Shown here: piece by piece, positions 25,749-34,604 of the stretch
Layout of the letters: each line of letters starts with the position of its first letter
How positions within the stretch are numbered: position 1 is the stretch's first letter
Origin: Nitrincola sp048264025
Lineage (GTDB): Bacteria > Pseudomonadota > Gammaproteobacteria > Pseudomonadales > Balneatricaceae
Direction: 5' to 3'
DNA length: 64,000 nucleotides
Assembly: GCF_048264025.1 (NCBI RefSeq)
Contig: NZ_JBLXDN010000017.1
Location: 22,016 to 86,015, forward strand
Program-made: the position numbers and the translations under genes
Notes under the pieces: generated by a model
The model's input: the letters and a program-made list of their open reading frames with translations, nothing else
Databases searched by the model: none
Told to the model about the DNA's origin: nothing

Positions 25749-26666
25749 ATGAGCTGGACTCGCCGTTTACGTATTCACCATCTGCAGTTGCTGATTAGCT
25801 TGTCTGAAACCGGCAGCCTCAGTGAGACAGCCAAACAGCTGTTCACCACGCAGCCTGGGCTTTCTAAATGGCTAAAGGAGCTGGAAGACGATATAGGTGC
25901 TGAACTGTTTGACCGGCACTCACGTGGCTTGCAGCCAACAGCAATGGGTCGCTTACTGATTGCACATGCTGAGCGAGTCATCAATGAGATGGATCGTGCA
26001 GAAATCAATCTTGCATCCCTCAAAGAAGGTAGTTCCAGAACCCTGGCAATAGGCACATCACCCGCTACAGCACCCACCTTTGTGCCAGCAGCGATCATTC
26101 AGTTTATAGAAAAGCATCCGGAATCCCGTATTGAAATCCAGGAAGGCACAATGAATATCCTGCTGGAAAAGCTGGAAACGGGTAAACTTGACCTCGTTGT
26201 AGGGCGAATGGATAACTATCAACCACGCTCAACCCTGTTCAGTGAAATGCTCTATAAAGAATCACTCAGTATCGTTGCACGAATTGATCATCCACTGGCT
26301 GGAAAACCCGCCCTAAGCTGGGCAGATCTCTATAACTATGACTGGATAGTCTGGCCAAGTGGTACACCCATTCGTAGCAAGCTGGACATTTCCTTAACTA
26401 CGGCTGGACAAAAACCGCCCCCTTATCGTATCGAATCCACCTCCCAGGTCGGTAACCTGTGGTTACTGCAGTTCAGTGATATGTTATCGATAGTCTCTGA
26501 GCGTGTAGCCAGGCATTTCCATGAGCGTGGTCTGATTACAGCACTGGATATAGAGTTACAAGGTGAACAAGGCTCTGTGGGTATGTGCTGGCGTGATGAG
26601 GTGCCGCTCGACGATGCCATGTCTGACCTGCTTGCCTGTTTTCGTCAAGCCGTGAAGCAGGTCTGA
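25749..26666 (+). CDS. LysR-family regulator of the gentisate/TRAP operon
   Basis: A 305-aa LTTR: the N-terminal winged HTH shows L-Q-L-L-I-S-L-S-E-T-G-S-L-S-E-T-A-K-Q-L-F-T (split here: HTH at about residues 12-40) with T-Q-P-G-L-S-K-W-L-K-E-L as recognition helix. The C-terminal effector domain has G-T-S-P-A-T and I-V-G-R-M-D type strands. It is transcribed divergently from the 3-hydroxybenzoate degradation genes, so it is probably their activator, with the aromatic acid or an intermediate as inducer (inference). Confidence 0.92.
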   Translation: MSWTRRLRIHHLQLLISLSETGSLSETAKQLFTTQPGLSKWLKELEDDIGAELFDRHSRGLQPTAMGRLLIAHAERVINEMDRAEINLASLKEGSSRTLAIGTSPATAPTFVPAAIIQFIEKHPESRIEIQEGTMNILLEKLETGKLDLVVGRMDNYQPRSTLFSEMLYKESLSIVARIDHPLAGKPALSWADLYNYDWIVWPSGTPIRSKLDISLTTAGQKPPPYRIESTSQVGNLWLLQFSDMLSIVSERVARHFHERGLITALDIELQGEQGSVGMCWRDEVPLDDAMSDLLACFRQAVKQV

Positions 26667-26668
26667 TA

Positions 26669-26685
26669 CGCACCATACTTGCGCA
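26669..26685 (+). promoter_or_regulatory. Candidate NtrC enhancer site upstream of ureA
   Basis: CGCACCATACTTGCGCA resembles the NtrC dyad TGCACC-N5-GGTGCA with a few mismatches and is about 110 nt upstream of the sigma-54 promoter. A further partial half-site GCGCACCA lies at 26698-26705. Confidence 0.4.
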
Positions 26686-26779
26686 TAAAACCATCTTGCG
26701 CACCAAATAAATACACGCCCACGCACGGCAACCGGGCAAAGCCCTCAGAAACACCTCCCAACTGCGGTTCTCTTCACCG

Positions 26780-26794
26780 TGGCACACTCTTTGC
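26780..26794 (+). promoter_or_regulatory. Sigma-54 promoter of the urease operon
   Basis: TGGCACACTCTTTGC is a consensus -24/-12 element with GG-N10-GC spacing. The start site would lie near 26806, about 70 nt before ureA. Confidence 0.82.
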
Positions 26795-26876
26795 AAAACC
26801 CAGACAAAACAAGTCAAACACTTGCATTTATTGGCGCCAACGAGTTAGACGCCACTCCAACAAGAGAGTGCTGATT

Positions 26877-27179
26877 ATGGAACTGTCACCCCGCGAAAAA
26901 GATAAGCTTTTACTGTTTACCGCCGCGCTGGTCGCCGAGCGACGTAAAGAACGCGGTGTAAAGCTCAACTACCCCGAGTCTGTTGCCTATATCAGTGCCG
27001 CCATTATGGAAGGTGCACGGGATGGGCGTACTGTCGCTGAACTGATGGACTTCGGTCGAACCCTGCTAACCAGTGATGACGTAATGGATGGCATTCCCGA
27101 TATGCTGCCAGAAGTGCAGATTGAAGCAACCTTTCCGGATGGCACCAAGCTGGTCACCATTCACGACCCCATCGTTTAA
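26877..27179 (+). CDS. ureA: Urease gamma subunit UreA
   Basis: A 100-aa structural subunit of nickel urease, the exact family length. It starts M-E-L-S-P-R-E-K-D-K-L-L-L-F and contains R-R-K-E-R-G-V-K-L-N-Y-P-E-S, A-R-D-G-R-T-V-A-E-L-M and V-P-like D-M-L-P-E-V-Q-I-E-A-T-F-P-D-G-T-K. The frame is open upstream to 26679, but the ATG at 26877 begins the family's N-terminus. First gene of ureABCE-J-FGD. Confidence 0.97.
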   Translation: MELSPREKDKLLLFTAALVAERRKERGVKLNYPESVAYISAAIMEGARDGRTVAELMDFGRTLLTSDDVMDGIPDMLPEVQIEATFPDGTKLVTIHDPIV

Positions 27180-27189
27180 AGGAGATGAC

Positions 27190-27495
27190 ATGATTCCTGG
27201 AGAAATGAAAGTTGCTGAAGGTGATATTGAGCTAAATGCGGGCCGCGAGACGCGCAAGGTAAGCGTAGCTAATACAGGTGATCGACCTGTTCAAATTGGC
27301 TCACACTATCACTTTTATGAAGCCAATAACGCCTTGGTATTTGATCGCGAAAGTACACGTGGTTTTCGACTCAATATCGCCGCTGGCACAGCGGTTCGTT
27401 TTGAGCCGGGACAGAGCCGTACCGTGGAACTGGTGGCTTATGCCGGTCAGCGAAGAGTGTTCGGCTTTCAGGGTAAAATCCAGGGCGATCTATAA
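27190..27495 (+). CDS. ureB: Urease beta subunit UreB
   Basis: A 101-aa structural subunit. It begins M-I-P-G-E-M and has the family motifs G-D-R-P-V-Q-I-G-S-H-Y-H-F-Y-E-A-N and R-L-N-I-A-A-G-T-A-V-R-F-E-P-G. The start at 27190 follows a GGAG site and matches the family; the upstream open frame is not coding. It lies 10 nt after ureA and is not fused to it. Confidence 0.97.
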   Translation: MIPGEMKVAEGDIELNAGRETRKVSVANTGDRPVQIGSHYHFYEANNALVFDRESTRGFRLNIAAGTAVRFEPGQSRTVELVAYAGQRRVFGFQGKIQGDL

Positions 27496-27513
27496 CCAAG
27501 TCAGGAGCAGCAC

Positions 27514-29217
27514 ATGGCAACGATTTCACGACAGGCCTACGCCGAAATGTTTGGTCCCACCAAGGGGGACCGCCTACGCCTGGCCGATACCGAACTCTGG
27601 CTGGAAGTTGAAGACGACCTGACGATCTACGGTGATGAAGTTAAGTTTGGTGGCGGCAAGGTGATCCGTGATGGTATGGGTCAGGCTCAGTGTCCCAGCG
27701 CCAAAACCGCTGATCTGGTGATTACCAATGCACTGATAGTCGATCACTGGGGCATTATTAAAGCCGATGTGGGTATTAAAGAAGGTCGTATTCTGCATAT
27801 CGGTAAAGCTGGCAACCCTGACACTCAGCCCGGGGTGGATATCGTCATTGGTCCAGGCACTGAGGTCATTGCCGGCGAAGGTCAGATTCTCACCGCCGGT
27901 GGTATCGACGCACATATTCATTTTATTTGCCCGCAACAGATCGAAGAAGCGCTCTGCTCCGGTGTTACCACCATGCTCGGTGGTGGAACCGGTCCTGCTA
28001 CCGGCACCAATGCCACAACATGCACACCCGGCCCCTGGAATATTCATCGCATGCTCGAAGCAGCCGATGAATTTCCGATGAACCTCGGGTTTATGGGCAA
28101 GGGTAATGCCAGCTTACCGGAAGGGTTGCGTGAGCAGATTCTGGCCGGTGCCATGGGGCTTAAACTGCATGAAGACTGGGGTACCACACCTGCAGCCATA
28201 GACTGCTGCCTTAGCGTGGCTGATGAAATGGATATTCAGGTCGCCATTCATACCGACACCCTGAATGAATCCGGTTTTGTTGAGTCGACCCTCGCCGCGA
28301 TCAACGGTCGGGTGATTCACACCTATCACACCGAAGGGGCCGGGGGTGGCCATGCGCCCGATATCATCAAGGCCTGTGGCGAAAGCAATGTACTGCCCTC
28401 CTCTACCAACCCCACCCGTCCTTATACGGTGAATACCGTAGACGAGCATCTGGATATGCTGATGGTCTGCCACCATCTGGATCCCTCCATTGCTGAAGAT
28501 GTTGCCTTTGCTGAATCTCGCATCCGTCGTGAAACCATCGCTTCTGAAGATATCCTGCATGATCTGGGCGCTTTTTCGATGATCTCCTCCGATTCTCAAG
28601 CCATGGGCCGAGTCGGTGAAGTGATTATGCGCACCTGGCAAACTGCCCACAAAATGAGAGTGCAACGTGGGGCACTGCCTGAAGATACTGGCGAAAACGA
28701 CAACTTCCGCATTAAGCGCTATATCGCTAAATACACCATCAACCCGGCTATCACCCATGGCATCAGCCATGAAGTCGGCTCGATTGAGGCGGGTAAACTC
28801 GCCGATCTGGTGCTGTGGAGACCTGCCTTTTTCGGCACCAAACCCAGCCTGATCCTCAAAGGCGGCTTTATCGCCATGGCCCCGATGGGTGATCCCAATG
28901 CCTCCATCCCGACACCGCAGCCTGTGCATTACCGGCCTATGTTTGGTAGCTACGGCAAAACCTGCCAGCAGACCTCCATGCTGTTTCTGTCCAAAGCGGC
29001 CATTGGCGCTGGGGTGCCTCAGCAGCTGGGGCTGAAAAGCCTGATAGGTGAAGTGCGCGATTGCCGAACCGCCACCAAGGACAAGATGATTCACAACAGC
29101 TATCAGCCGGTGATCAGTGTCGACCCACAAACCTATGAGGTATTGGCTGACGGGCAACTGCTAACCTGTGAGCCCGCCACGGAGCTACCGATGGCACAGC
29201 GCTATTTCCTTTTTTAA
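27514..29217 (+). CDS. ureC: Urease alpha subunit UreC
   Basis: The 567-aa catalytic subunit hydrolysing urea to ammonia and carbamate. Nickel ligands are visible in G-I-D-A-H-I-H-F-I, in the carbamylated lysine segment G-A-M-G-L-K-L-H-E-D-W-G, and in the H-T-D-T-L-N-E-S-G-F and E-G-A-G-G-G-H-A-P-D regions. The flap histidine lies in M-V-C-H-H-L-D. The ending M-A-Q-R-Y-F-L-F is canonical. Nothing essential is missing, so the enzyme should be active once matured by UreDEFG. Confidence 0.98.
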   Translation: MATISRQAYAEMFGPTKGDRLRLADTELWLEVEDDLTIYGDEVKFGGGKVIRDGMGQAQCPSAKTADLVITNALIVDHWGIIKADVGIKEGRILHIGKAGNPDTQPGVDIVIGPGTEVIAGEGQILTAGGIDAHIHFICPQQIEEALCSGVTTMLGGGTGPATGTNATTCTPGPWNIHRMLEAADEFPMNLGFMGKGNASLPEGLREQILAGAMGLKLHEDWGTTPAAIDCCLSVADEMDIQVAIHTDTLNESGFVESTLAAINGRVIHTYHTEGAGGGHAPDIIKACGESNVLPSSTNPTRPYTVNTVDEHLDMLMVCHHLDPSIAEDVAFAESRIRRETIASEDILHDLGAFSMISSDSQAMGRVGEVIMRTWQTAHKMRVQRGALPEDTGENDNFRIKRYIAKYTINPAITHGISHEVGSIEAGKLADLVLWRPAFFGTKPSLILKGGFIAMAPMGDPNASIPTPQPVHYRPMFGSYGKTCQQTSMLFLSKAAIGAGVPQQLGLKSLIGEVRDCRTATKDKMIHNSYQPVISVDPQTYEVLADGQLLTCEPATELPMAQRYFLF

Positions 29218-29246
29218 TTGCACCACAGCAACTCAACGGACAGAAC

Positions 29247-29723
29247 ATGATTCGACTCACTGAAAAACTGGATAGCCCGCAACCGACTGATGTCAGCCTG
29301 AGCCTGAGCATCGATCAGCGTATCCGCAGCCGCCTCAAGGTGCAGCTGGATGATGGCCGTGATGCCGGACTGTTTCTGCCACGCGGTCTGATTCTGCGAG
29401 GTGGAGACTGCTTACGTAGCGAATGTGGGCTCATAGTGCTAGTGAAAGCCTCACCAGAAACCGTTTCAACCGTGCGTTGTGATGACACTTTACTGTTAAC
29501 TCGCGTGAGCTATCACCTGGGTAACCGCCATGTCCCCCTGCAGATAGCACCTGGATTTGTGCGCTACCAGCATGACCATGTGCTGGATGCCATGGTCGAG
29601 GGCCTGGGCGTGAATGTGATCTGCGAACAACAACCCTTTGAACCCGAAGCCGGTGCTTATAGTAGTGAGAGCGGCCCGCATCATGGTCACAGCCATGATC
29701 ATGACCACTCGCATACGCATTAA
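29247..29723 (+). CDS. ureE: Urease accessory nickel chaperone UreE
   Basis: A 158-aa nickel metallochaperone. The N-terminal peptide-binding domain precedes the metal-binding domain with Y-H-L-G-N-R-H-V-P-L-Q and the conserved histidine in Y-Q-H-D-H-V-L. The C-terminus ends in a histidine-rich tail (H-H-G-H-S-H-D-H-D-H-S-H-T-H), the nickel-storage tail of many UreE proteins. It delivers nickel to the UreDFG complex. Confidence 0.96.
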   Translation: MIRLTEKLDSPQPTDVSLSLSIDQRIRSRLKVQLDDGRDAGLFLPRGLILRGGDCLRSECGLIVLVKASPETVSTVRCDDTLLLTRVSYHLGNRHVPLQIAPGFVRYQHDHVLDAMVEGLGVNVICEQQPFEPEAGAYSSESGPHHGHSHDHDHSHTH

Positions 29724-29746
29724 TCTGACTGATAAAGGAACGTCCC

Positions 29747-30304
29747 ATGAAAACCACCTACACCCTCGCTATCACGGCCGCTCTGATGTTAGCCTCGCCC
29801 ATGCTGCTGGCACATTCCGGTCATGATCACAGCCACAGCAGCTTTATTTCCGGCCTGCTGCATCCGCTCACCGGTCTTGACCACCTGGCCATGCTGCTGG
29901 GGATAGGCGCATTGGGTGCCTGGCAGTCGGTAAAGCAATGTACCCAGTTGTATACCGGCACGTTAGGCATCCTGTTTGCCGGTGCGATGCTGGGGCTGCT
30001 GACAGGTGTTGGCACCGGAATTGAAGTGATGATTGTAGCCTCCATGTTCTTGATTGCTGTTGCACTGTTCTTTGCCGCCCGAGGCCTGCTGCCGATGATC
30101 GCCGCACTGACACTGGTGATGTTCCACGGTTGGGCCCATGGTCTGGAAATGCCCGCTGGCGGAGTCTTCACCTTTATGCCTGGCATGCTGATCATGGCCG
30201 CGCTGATCCTGGCGGCAGGCTATGCACTCGGCAAAACCTTTCAGCCAAAATGGCTGGGCGCTGGCAGTGGTGCGGCCGCACTTTTGATTACGCTACTGGG
30301 CTAA
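29747..30304 (+). CDS. ureJ: HupE/UreJ family nickel permease-like protein
   Basis: A 185-aa membrane protein with about six helices after a signal-like N-terminus. The HupE/UreJ signature H-P-L-T-G-L-D-H-L-A-M-L-L follows a histidine-rich S-G-H-D-H-S-H-S stretch; a second H-G-W-A-H-G-L-E-M-P motif is also diagnostic. It probably brings nickel to urease assembly. It sits between ureE and ureF, a usual place for ureJ. Confidence 0.92.
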   Translation: MKTTYTLAITAALMLASPMLLAHSGHDHSHSSFISGLLHPLTGLDHLAMLLGIGALGAWQSVKQCTQLYTGTLGILFAGAMLGLLTGVGTGIEVMIVASMFLIAVALFFAARGLLPMIAALTLVMFHGWAHGLEMPAGGVFTFMPGMLIMAALILAAGYALGKTFQPKWLGAGSGAAALLITLLG

Positions 30305-30308
30305 CCTC

Positions 30309-30974
30309 ATGCTACCCAGCCTGCGCCTCTATCAGCTCATCAGCCCCTCCTTGCCTATCGGTGCATTCACCTATTCGCAAGGCCTGGAGTGGGCCATAGA
30401 GGCGGGCTGGGTCACAGATCAGCCAAGCCTGTATGCCTGGCTGGAAAGTGTACTCAAGCACAGTGTCGGCACCCTGGAATTACCGGTATTAATCCGGCTA
30501 TATCAGGGATTTGCACAGGCCGATAGTCAGCAGATCGATTACTGGTGCCAGTACCTCTGTGCCAGCCGGGAAACAGCCGAACTGCGTGCCGAAGAGTCAC
30601 AGCGCGGTAAGGCGTTAGCGGTATTACTGCCTTCGCTGGGCATAGAAATTCCGCCATCCAGTATCGATGCCGTCAAGTCGACACAGCTGGCGGGTATGGC
30701 ACTGGCCGCACAGCATTGGCAGATCCCTCTGGATGAGCTCTGCAGTGGCTATTTATGGAGCTGGCTGGAAAACAGCGTGATGGCGGGGGTCAAACTGGTG
30801 CCACTGGGGCAAACCAGTGGCCAGCAACTGCTGCTCAGCCTGTCTGAAACCCTGCCCGAATTACAACAGCAAGCACTGGCTATTACCGATGAGTCCATAG
30901 CCGGTTGCACCCCGGCACTGGCCATCGCCAGCGCCTGCCATGAAACACAATATACGCGTTTATTTCGCTCCTAA
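30309..30974 (+). CDS. ureF: Urease accessory protein UreF
   Basis: A 221-aa all-helical accessory protein. Family markers are S-P-S-L-P-I-G-A-F-T-Y-S-Q-G-L-E-W-A, C-A-S-R-E-T-A-E-L-R-A-E-E and V-P-L-G-Q-T-S-G-Q. It bridges UreD and UreG and improves the fidelity of the GTP-dependent nickel insertion. Starts 4 nt after ureJ. Confidence 0.96.
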   Translation: MLPSLRLYQLISPSLPIGAFTYSQGLEWAIEAGWVTDQPSLYAWLESVLKHSVGTLELPVLIRLYQGFAQADSQQIDYWCQYLCASRETAELRAEESQRGKALAVLLPSLGIEIPPSSIDAVKSTQLAGMALAAQHWQIPLDELCSGYLWSWLENSVMAGVKLVPLGQTSGQQLLLSLSETLPELQQQALAITDESIAGCTPALAIASACHETQYTRLFRS

Positions 30975-30994
30975 TCTGTTAACAGGACCACATC

Positions 30995-31615
30995 ATGAGT
31001 GACTACAAATCTCCTTTACGTATCGGTGTCGGTGGCCCGGTAGGTTCCGGTAAAACCGCACTGTTAGAAGTACTGTGCAAGGCAATCCGCGACCAATACA
31101 GCATCGCTGTGGTGACCAATGATATCTATACCCAGGAAGATGCCAAGATTCTGACCCGCGCAGAAGCACTGCCAGCGGATCGCATCGTCGGGGTTGAAAC
31201 CGGCGGCTGCCCACATACCGCGATTCGTGAAGATGCCTCCATGAATCTGGCGGCCGTTGAAGAGCTCGCCAGACTGCACAAAGACCTGGATGTGGTGTTT
31301 GTCGAAAGTGGCGGCGATAACCTCAGCGCTACCTTCAGTCCGGAACTGGCCGACCTGACCATCTATGTCATCGATGTCGCCGAGGGTGAAAAAATCCCGC
31401 GCAAAGGTGGCCCCGGCATCACTAAATCCGACCTGCTGGTGATCAACAAGATCGACCTGGCACCCTATGTCGGTGCCAGTCTTGAAGTGATGGAAGCCGA
31501 TACCCAGCGCATGCGTCCGAACCGCCCTTATGTGTTTACCAACCTTAAGGAAGGCATCGGTCTGGATGTGATTATCGATTTTGTGATCAAACAGGGCATG
31601 CTGGATGCGGCCTGA
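30995..31615 (+). CDS. ureG: Urease accessory GTPase UreG
   Basis: A 206-aa SIMIBI-class GTPase that powers urease metallocentre assembly. The P-loop G-G-P-V-G-S-G-K-T-A is at about residues 12-21; then V-V-T-N-D-I-Y-T-Q-E-D, the Ni-binding V-E-T-G-G-C-P-H-T-A-I-R-E-D (Cys-Pro-His) and the guanine-specific N-K-I-D. It is fully canonical. Confidence 0.98.
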   Translation: MSDYKSPLRIGVGGPVGSGKTALLEVLCKAIRDQYSIAVVTNDIYTQEDAKILTRAEALPADRIVGVETGGCPHTAIREDASMNLAAVEELARLHKDLDVVFVESGGDNLSATFSPELADLTIYVIDVAEGEKIPRKGGPGITKSDLLVINKIDLAPYVGASLEVMEADTQRMRPNRPYVFTNLKEGIGLDVIIDFVIKQGMLDAA

Positions 31616-31630
31616 TATGGATACGCCTGT

Positions 31631-32488
31631 ATGACCGACCTGAGCCTGCCCGGTATAGAACCGGATACCCATGATGGCTGGCGCGCACGCATTGCACTGG
31701 CCTACAGTCCTCGTCGTGAGCGTACCCGGCTGATCCACTGCCAGCGCATCGGGCCGTTATCTGTGCAGCGGGCGTTCTATCCGGAAGGGCCGGTTTGTCA
31801 CAGCTATCTGCTGCACCCACCCGGTGGTGTTGTCGGCGGTGACCGGCTGGAAGTGGCGGTGCATGTACAGCCCGAAGCCCATACACTGATCACCACCCCC
31901 GGTGCGACCAAGTTTTATCGTTCCGGGGGACGTCTGGCACAATATCGCCAGCATTTTCAGGTCGCCGAACAGGCCGCACTTGAATGGCTGCCTCAGGAGA
32001 ATATCTTTTTCCCGGACAGCCGACTGGCAATGCAGACGCACATCGAGCTGCACAGCGAGTCACGCTTTATCGGCTGGGAGATTCAATGCCTGGGACGTCC
32101 GGTGATCAACGAACGCTTTGATCGAGGGCAGATACGTTCATCGCTAAAGCTCAGTATCGATGCAAAGCCGCTGCTGATTGAACACTTCAACGCTGAAGCC
32201 GACCAGTTGCAGCAGGCGTCCGCAGGCCTCAGAGGCTACCCCATGCAAGCCACCCTGCTGATCCATCCCGCTGATGACGCATTACTGGAACAGGTCAGGA
32301 CCGTACTAGCTCAGTCAGTCGACACCACTATTCTGGCCGGTGCCACCCGACTCGACAGCCTGATCGTGGTGCGCCTGCTGGGCCATCAAACTGAACCGTT
32401 ATTAAAGCAGATGATAGCTATCTGGCAGGCGGTACGACCCAGCGTTATGGGCCGTCCGGCTTGTCTGCCAAGGATCTGGGCAACCTGA
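31631..32488 (+). CDS. ureD: Urease accessory protein UreD (UreH)
   Basis: A 285-aa scaffold accessory protein that binds the urease apoprotein and UreF. Recognisable stretches are Q-R-A-F-Y-P-E-G-P-V-C-H, L-H-P-P-G-G-V-V-G-G-D, T-T-P-G-A-T-K-F-Y-R-S and the L-E-W-L-P-Q-E-N-I-F-F segment. The gene closes the operon, whereas in many proteobacteria ureD comes first. It lies 15 nt after ureG. Confidence 0.95.
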   Translation: MTDLSLPGIEPDTHDGWRARIALAYSPRRERTRLIHCQRIGPLSVQRAFYPEGPVCHSYLLHPPGGVVGGDRLEVAVHVQPEAHTLITTPGATKFYRSGGRLAQYRQHFQVAEQAALEWLPQENIFFPDSRLAMQTHIELHSESRFIGWEIQCLGRPVINERFDRGQIRSSLKLSIDAKPLLIEHFNAEADQLQQASAGLRGYPMQATLLIHPADDALLEQVRTVLAQSVDTTILAGATRLDSLIVVRLLGHQTEPLLKQMIAIWQAVRPSVMGRPACLPRIWAT

Positions 32489-32580
32489 GTTGTGACTTAC
32501 GCGCTTAAGCCCGGCAGGACAGAGGTGCCGGTAGGGTCGATTACAGCAAAACCTCAGCAACGCACTGGTTGTTGCGGTAA

Positions 32581-33468
32581 TTAATGGCGCTCACCCCAGT
32601 CTTTAAGAAATTGACTAAAATGCTGCAATCGCCCGGTTAAGTACTTCTGTTTATGCCAGACAAGATGTAATTGGCGAGGAAAGGTGCGATCGATTTTTAC
32701 TACATGAACTCGCCCCATTGCCAGTTTGTCTTTCGCAGCCAGGTTGGAGATAAAGCTGATTCCCAATCCACGTTCTACCGCCAATAATACCGACTCTAAG
32801 CTGCTCAATTCCAACACAGAAGTGATGTCACTTAATTCAGGGCGGATACGTCGTTCAAACTGTTGTCGGCTGCCAGAAGCTGTTTCCCGCAATACCCAAT
32901 CCTGATGGTTTAGTTCAGCAAAAGTCAGTGATTTACCCTGCGCTAAAGAGTGATCAATAGAGCAAATCAGTACCATGGCATCTTGAATCCAGGGTGTCGT
33001 GACGAGTTCTTGATGGCCGTGTTGACCTTCGATCAGTGCCATGTCTAACTCAAAGTTCAGCAGCATCTGGCATAAGGTTTGGCTATTGGTGATGGTGACT
33101 TTGGTTTCTTGGCGCTGCTTGCTGTCTTGCTCTGCCAGTAAATGCGGCAGTAAATAATTACCGATCGTTTGGCTGGCCCCGATATGAAGGGCGCCTAGAT
33201 TGTCGGCATGTTTGCCAAAGCTATGTTCAATATCACCAGCCCGCTCGATCAACTCGTCCGCCATCGGCAGCAAGCGTTTTCCCTGTTGATTAAGCTGAAG
33301 TCTTGGGTGAACACGATCAAACAAAGGCGTATCCAAATGGCTTTCAAGTTGTTGAAGCGATTGAGAAACCGCGCCTTTACTAAGACAAAGCGTGTCTGCG
33401 GCAGCGGTTAAGTTGCCTTGGCGAGCCACGGCCGAGAATACTCGGAGTTGTTGTAGTGTGATTTTCAT
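32581..33468 (-). CDS. LysR-family transcriptional regulator
   Basis: A 295-aa LTTR with the HTH in L-Q-Q-L-R-V-F-S-A-V-A-R-Q-G-N-L and L-S-K-G-A-V-S-Q-S-L-Q-Q-L-E-S-H-L. The effector domain has G-A-S-Q-T-I-G-N-Y-L-L-P, as in CysB/CbbR-like members (YeiE-type). It is divergent from the TDT-family transporter gene and probably controls it. Somewhat AT-richer than the urease genes next to it. Confidence 0.9.
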   Translation of the reverse strand: MKITLQQLRVFSAVARQGNLTAAADTLCLSKGAVSQSLQQLESHLDTPLFDRVHPRLQLNQQGKRLLPMADELIERAGDIEHSFGKHADNLGALHIGASQTIGNYLLPHLLAEQDSKQRQETKVTITNSQTLCQMLLNFELDMALIEGQHGHQELVTTPWIQDAMVLICSIDHSLAQGKSLTFAELNHQDWVLRETASGSRQQFERRIRPELSDITSVLELSSLESVLLAVERGLGISFISNLAAKDKLAMGRVHVVKIDRTFPRQLHLVWHKQKYLTGRLQHFSQFLKDWGERH

Positions 33469-33614
33469 GCTTTACATCTTAGGTTAGGCCGATGTTTAGT
33501 TATTGAGTTAATGTTTAGTTTAACCAAACAATTTGTTAAATATATTTAGATTTTATAATCATCCATTTCTTTTTACCATAACCTTATTCCTAACTGATAA
33601 TGTGGAGTCAGGGT
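33469..33614. promoter_or_regulatory. Divergent promoter region LysR / TDT transporter
   Basis: A 146-nt AT-rich intergenic region. It contains two direct ATGTTTAGTT words (33491-33500 and 33511-33520) and a TATAAT (33554-33559) facing the transporter. It probably contains the LysR binding sites, but no clean dyad was found. Confidence 0.4.
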
Positions 33615-34577
33615 ATGCTTAGAAAACTAGGTTATGGTTTGTCTTTTGCGCCAACGCCCATGGCGGGTCTCGCGCTGGGCATTGCCAGCTTAGGTTTCAG
33701 TTGGCACTTTGTTGTCCAGGGATCGTCTTTTTTACCCTACTTAGCCGCCACGATTAGCGCTTTCTTACTGATGTTATTGGTAGGAAAATTTGCCCTGCAG
33801 CCAGGATTATTGATACAGGATTTACAGCATCCCGTGGTGGGAAGCGTGGTGCCAACATTCGCCATGGCATTAATGGTGATTACCATGTCGCTTCATCATT
33901 TTATGCCGACATTGGCTGTAGCTTTGTGGTTGCTTGCCATTGCGATACACCTGGTGTTTCTGGTGACCTTTGTTTATCACAGATCTCGAGGATTCTTGCT
34001 GGCCGATATGGTGCCGAGCTGGTTTGTGCCACCTGTGGGCATCATAGTCGCAACGATTAGTTATCCAGAGTCTTTGTTTCAACCCTTGGCAGAAAGCATT
34101 CTTTGGTTTGGCATTGTTTGCTATTTGGTGCTTTTGCCATTGATGCTGTATCGCTTGACTTACTGTGGGGAATTACCTGATAACGCCAAGCCGACTTTTG
34201 TCATTATGGCGGCACCTGCCAGCGTATGTTTGACAGGGTATTTAACCGTTGTAGATACTCCCTCTAAATGGTTTGTGATGGTTCTATTAGCAATGTCACT
34301 ACTGAAAACGGCGACTATTTATCGCTTTGCACTTCGCTTATTAAGACTGCCTTTTAGCCCCGGTTACGCCGCTTTTACCTTTCCTCTAGCGATTGGTGCT
34401 ACGGCCATATTTAAAGTTCAGGCACAGTATATTGAGTGGGGAATGGATACCTCTGTGATTCATTTTTTAGGGATTATCGCGAGTGTAGAGCTGGTCATTG
34501 CGACACTTGTTGTGGCGTATGTCATCACCCGCTACGGCTATTACTACGCCATTACGTTACAGCGTGAGTTGGCATGA
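33615..34577 (+). CDS. TDT family (TehA/SLAC1-like) membrane transporter
   Basis: A 320-aa protein with ten predicted membrane helices, resembling the tellurite-resistance/dicarboxylate transporter (TDT) family. It shows S-F-A-P-T-P-M-A-G-L-A-L-G near the start, M-S-L-H-H-F-M-P and V-P-S-W-F-V-P-P-V-G-I-I-V, all typical. An ATG exists at 33600, but the one at 33615 follows a GGAG site by 7 nt and is preferred. Known members export or import small anions such as sulfite, malate or chloride; the substrate here is unknown. Confidence 0.85.
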   Translation: MLRKLGYGLSFAPTPMAGLALGIASLGFSWHFVVQGSSFLPYLAATISAFLLMLLVGKFALQPGLLIQDLQHPVVGSVVPTFAMALMVITMSLHHFMPTLAVALWLLAIAIHLVFLVTFVYHRSRGFLLADMVPSWFVPPVGIIVATISYPESLFQPLAESILWFGIVCYLVLLPLMLYRLTYCGELPDNAKPTFVIMAAPASVCLTGYLTVVDTPSKWFVMVLLAMSLLKTATIYRFALRLLRLPFSPGYAAFTFPLAIGATAIFKVQAQYIEWGMDTSVIHFLGIIASVELVIATLVVAYVITRYGYYYAITLQRELA

Positions 34578-34604
34578 AAGGCGATATACCCCCTATATAA
34601 GCCA

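Noticed and set aside
28114..29157. Minus-strand open frame (347 codons) inside ureC
   Set aside because: UreC is unmistakable on the plus strand. The antisense frame is rich in Gly, His and Arg, as expected for a shadow, with no ribosome site.
31064..31738. Minus-strand frame opposite ureG/ureD
   Set aside because: UreG is fully conserved on the plus strand; the frame crosses a gene boundary and resembles no protein.
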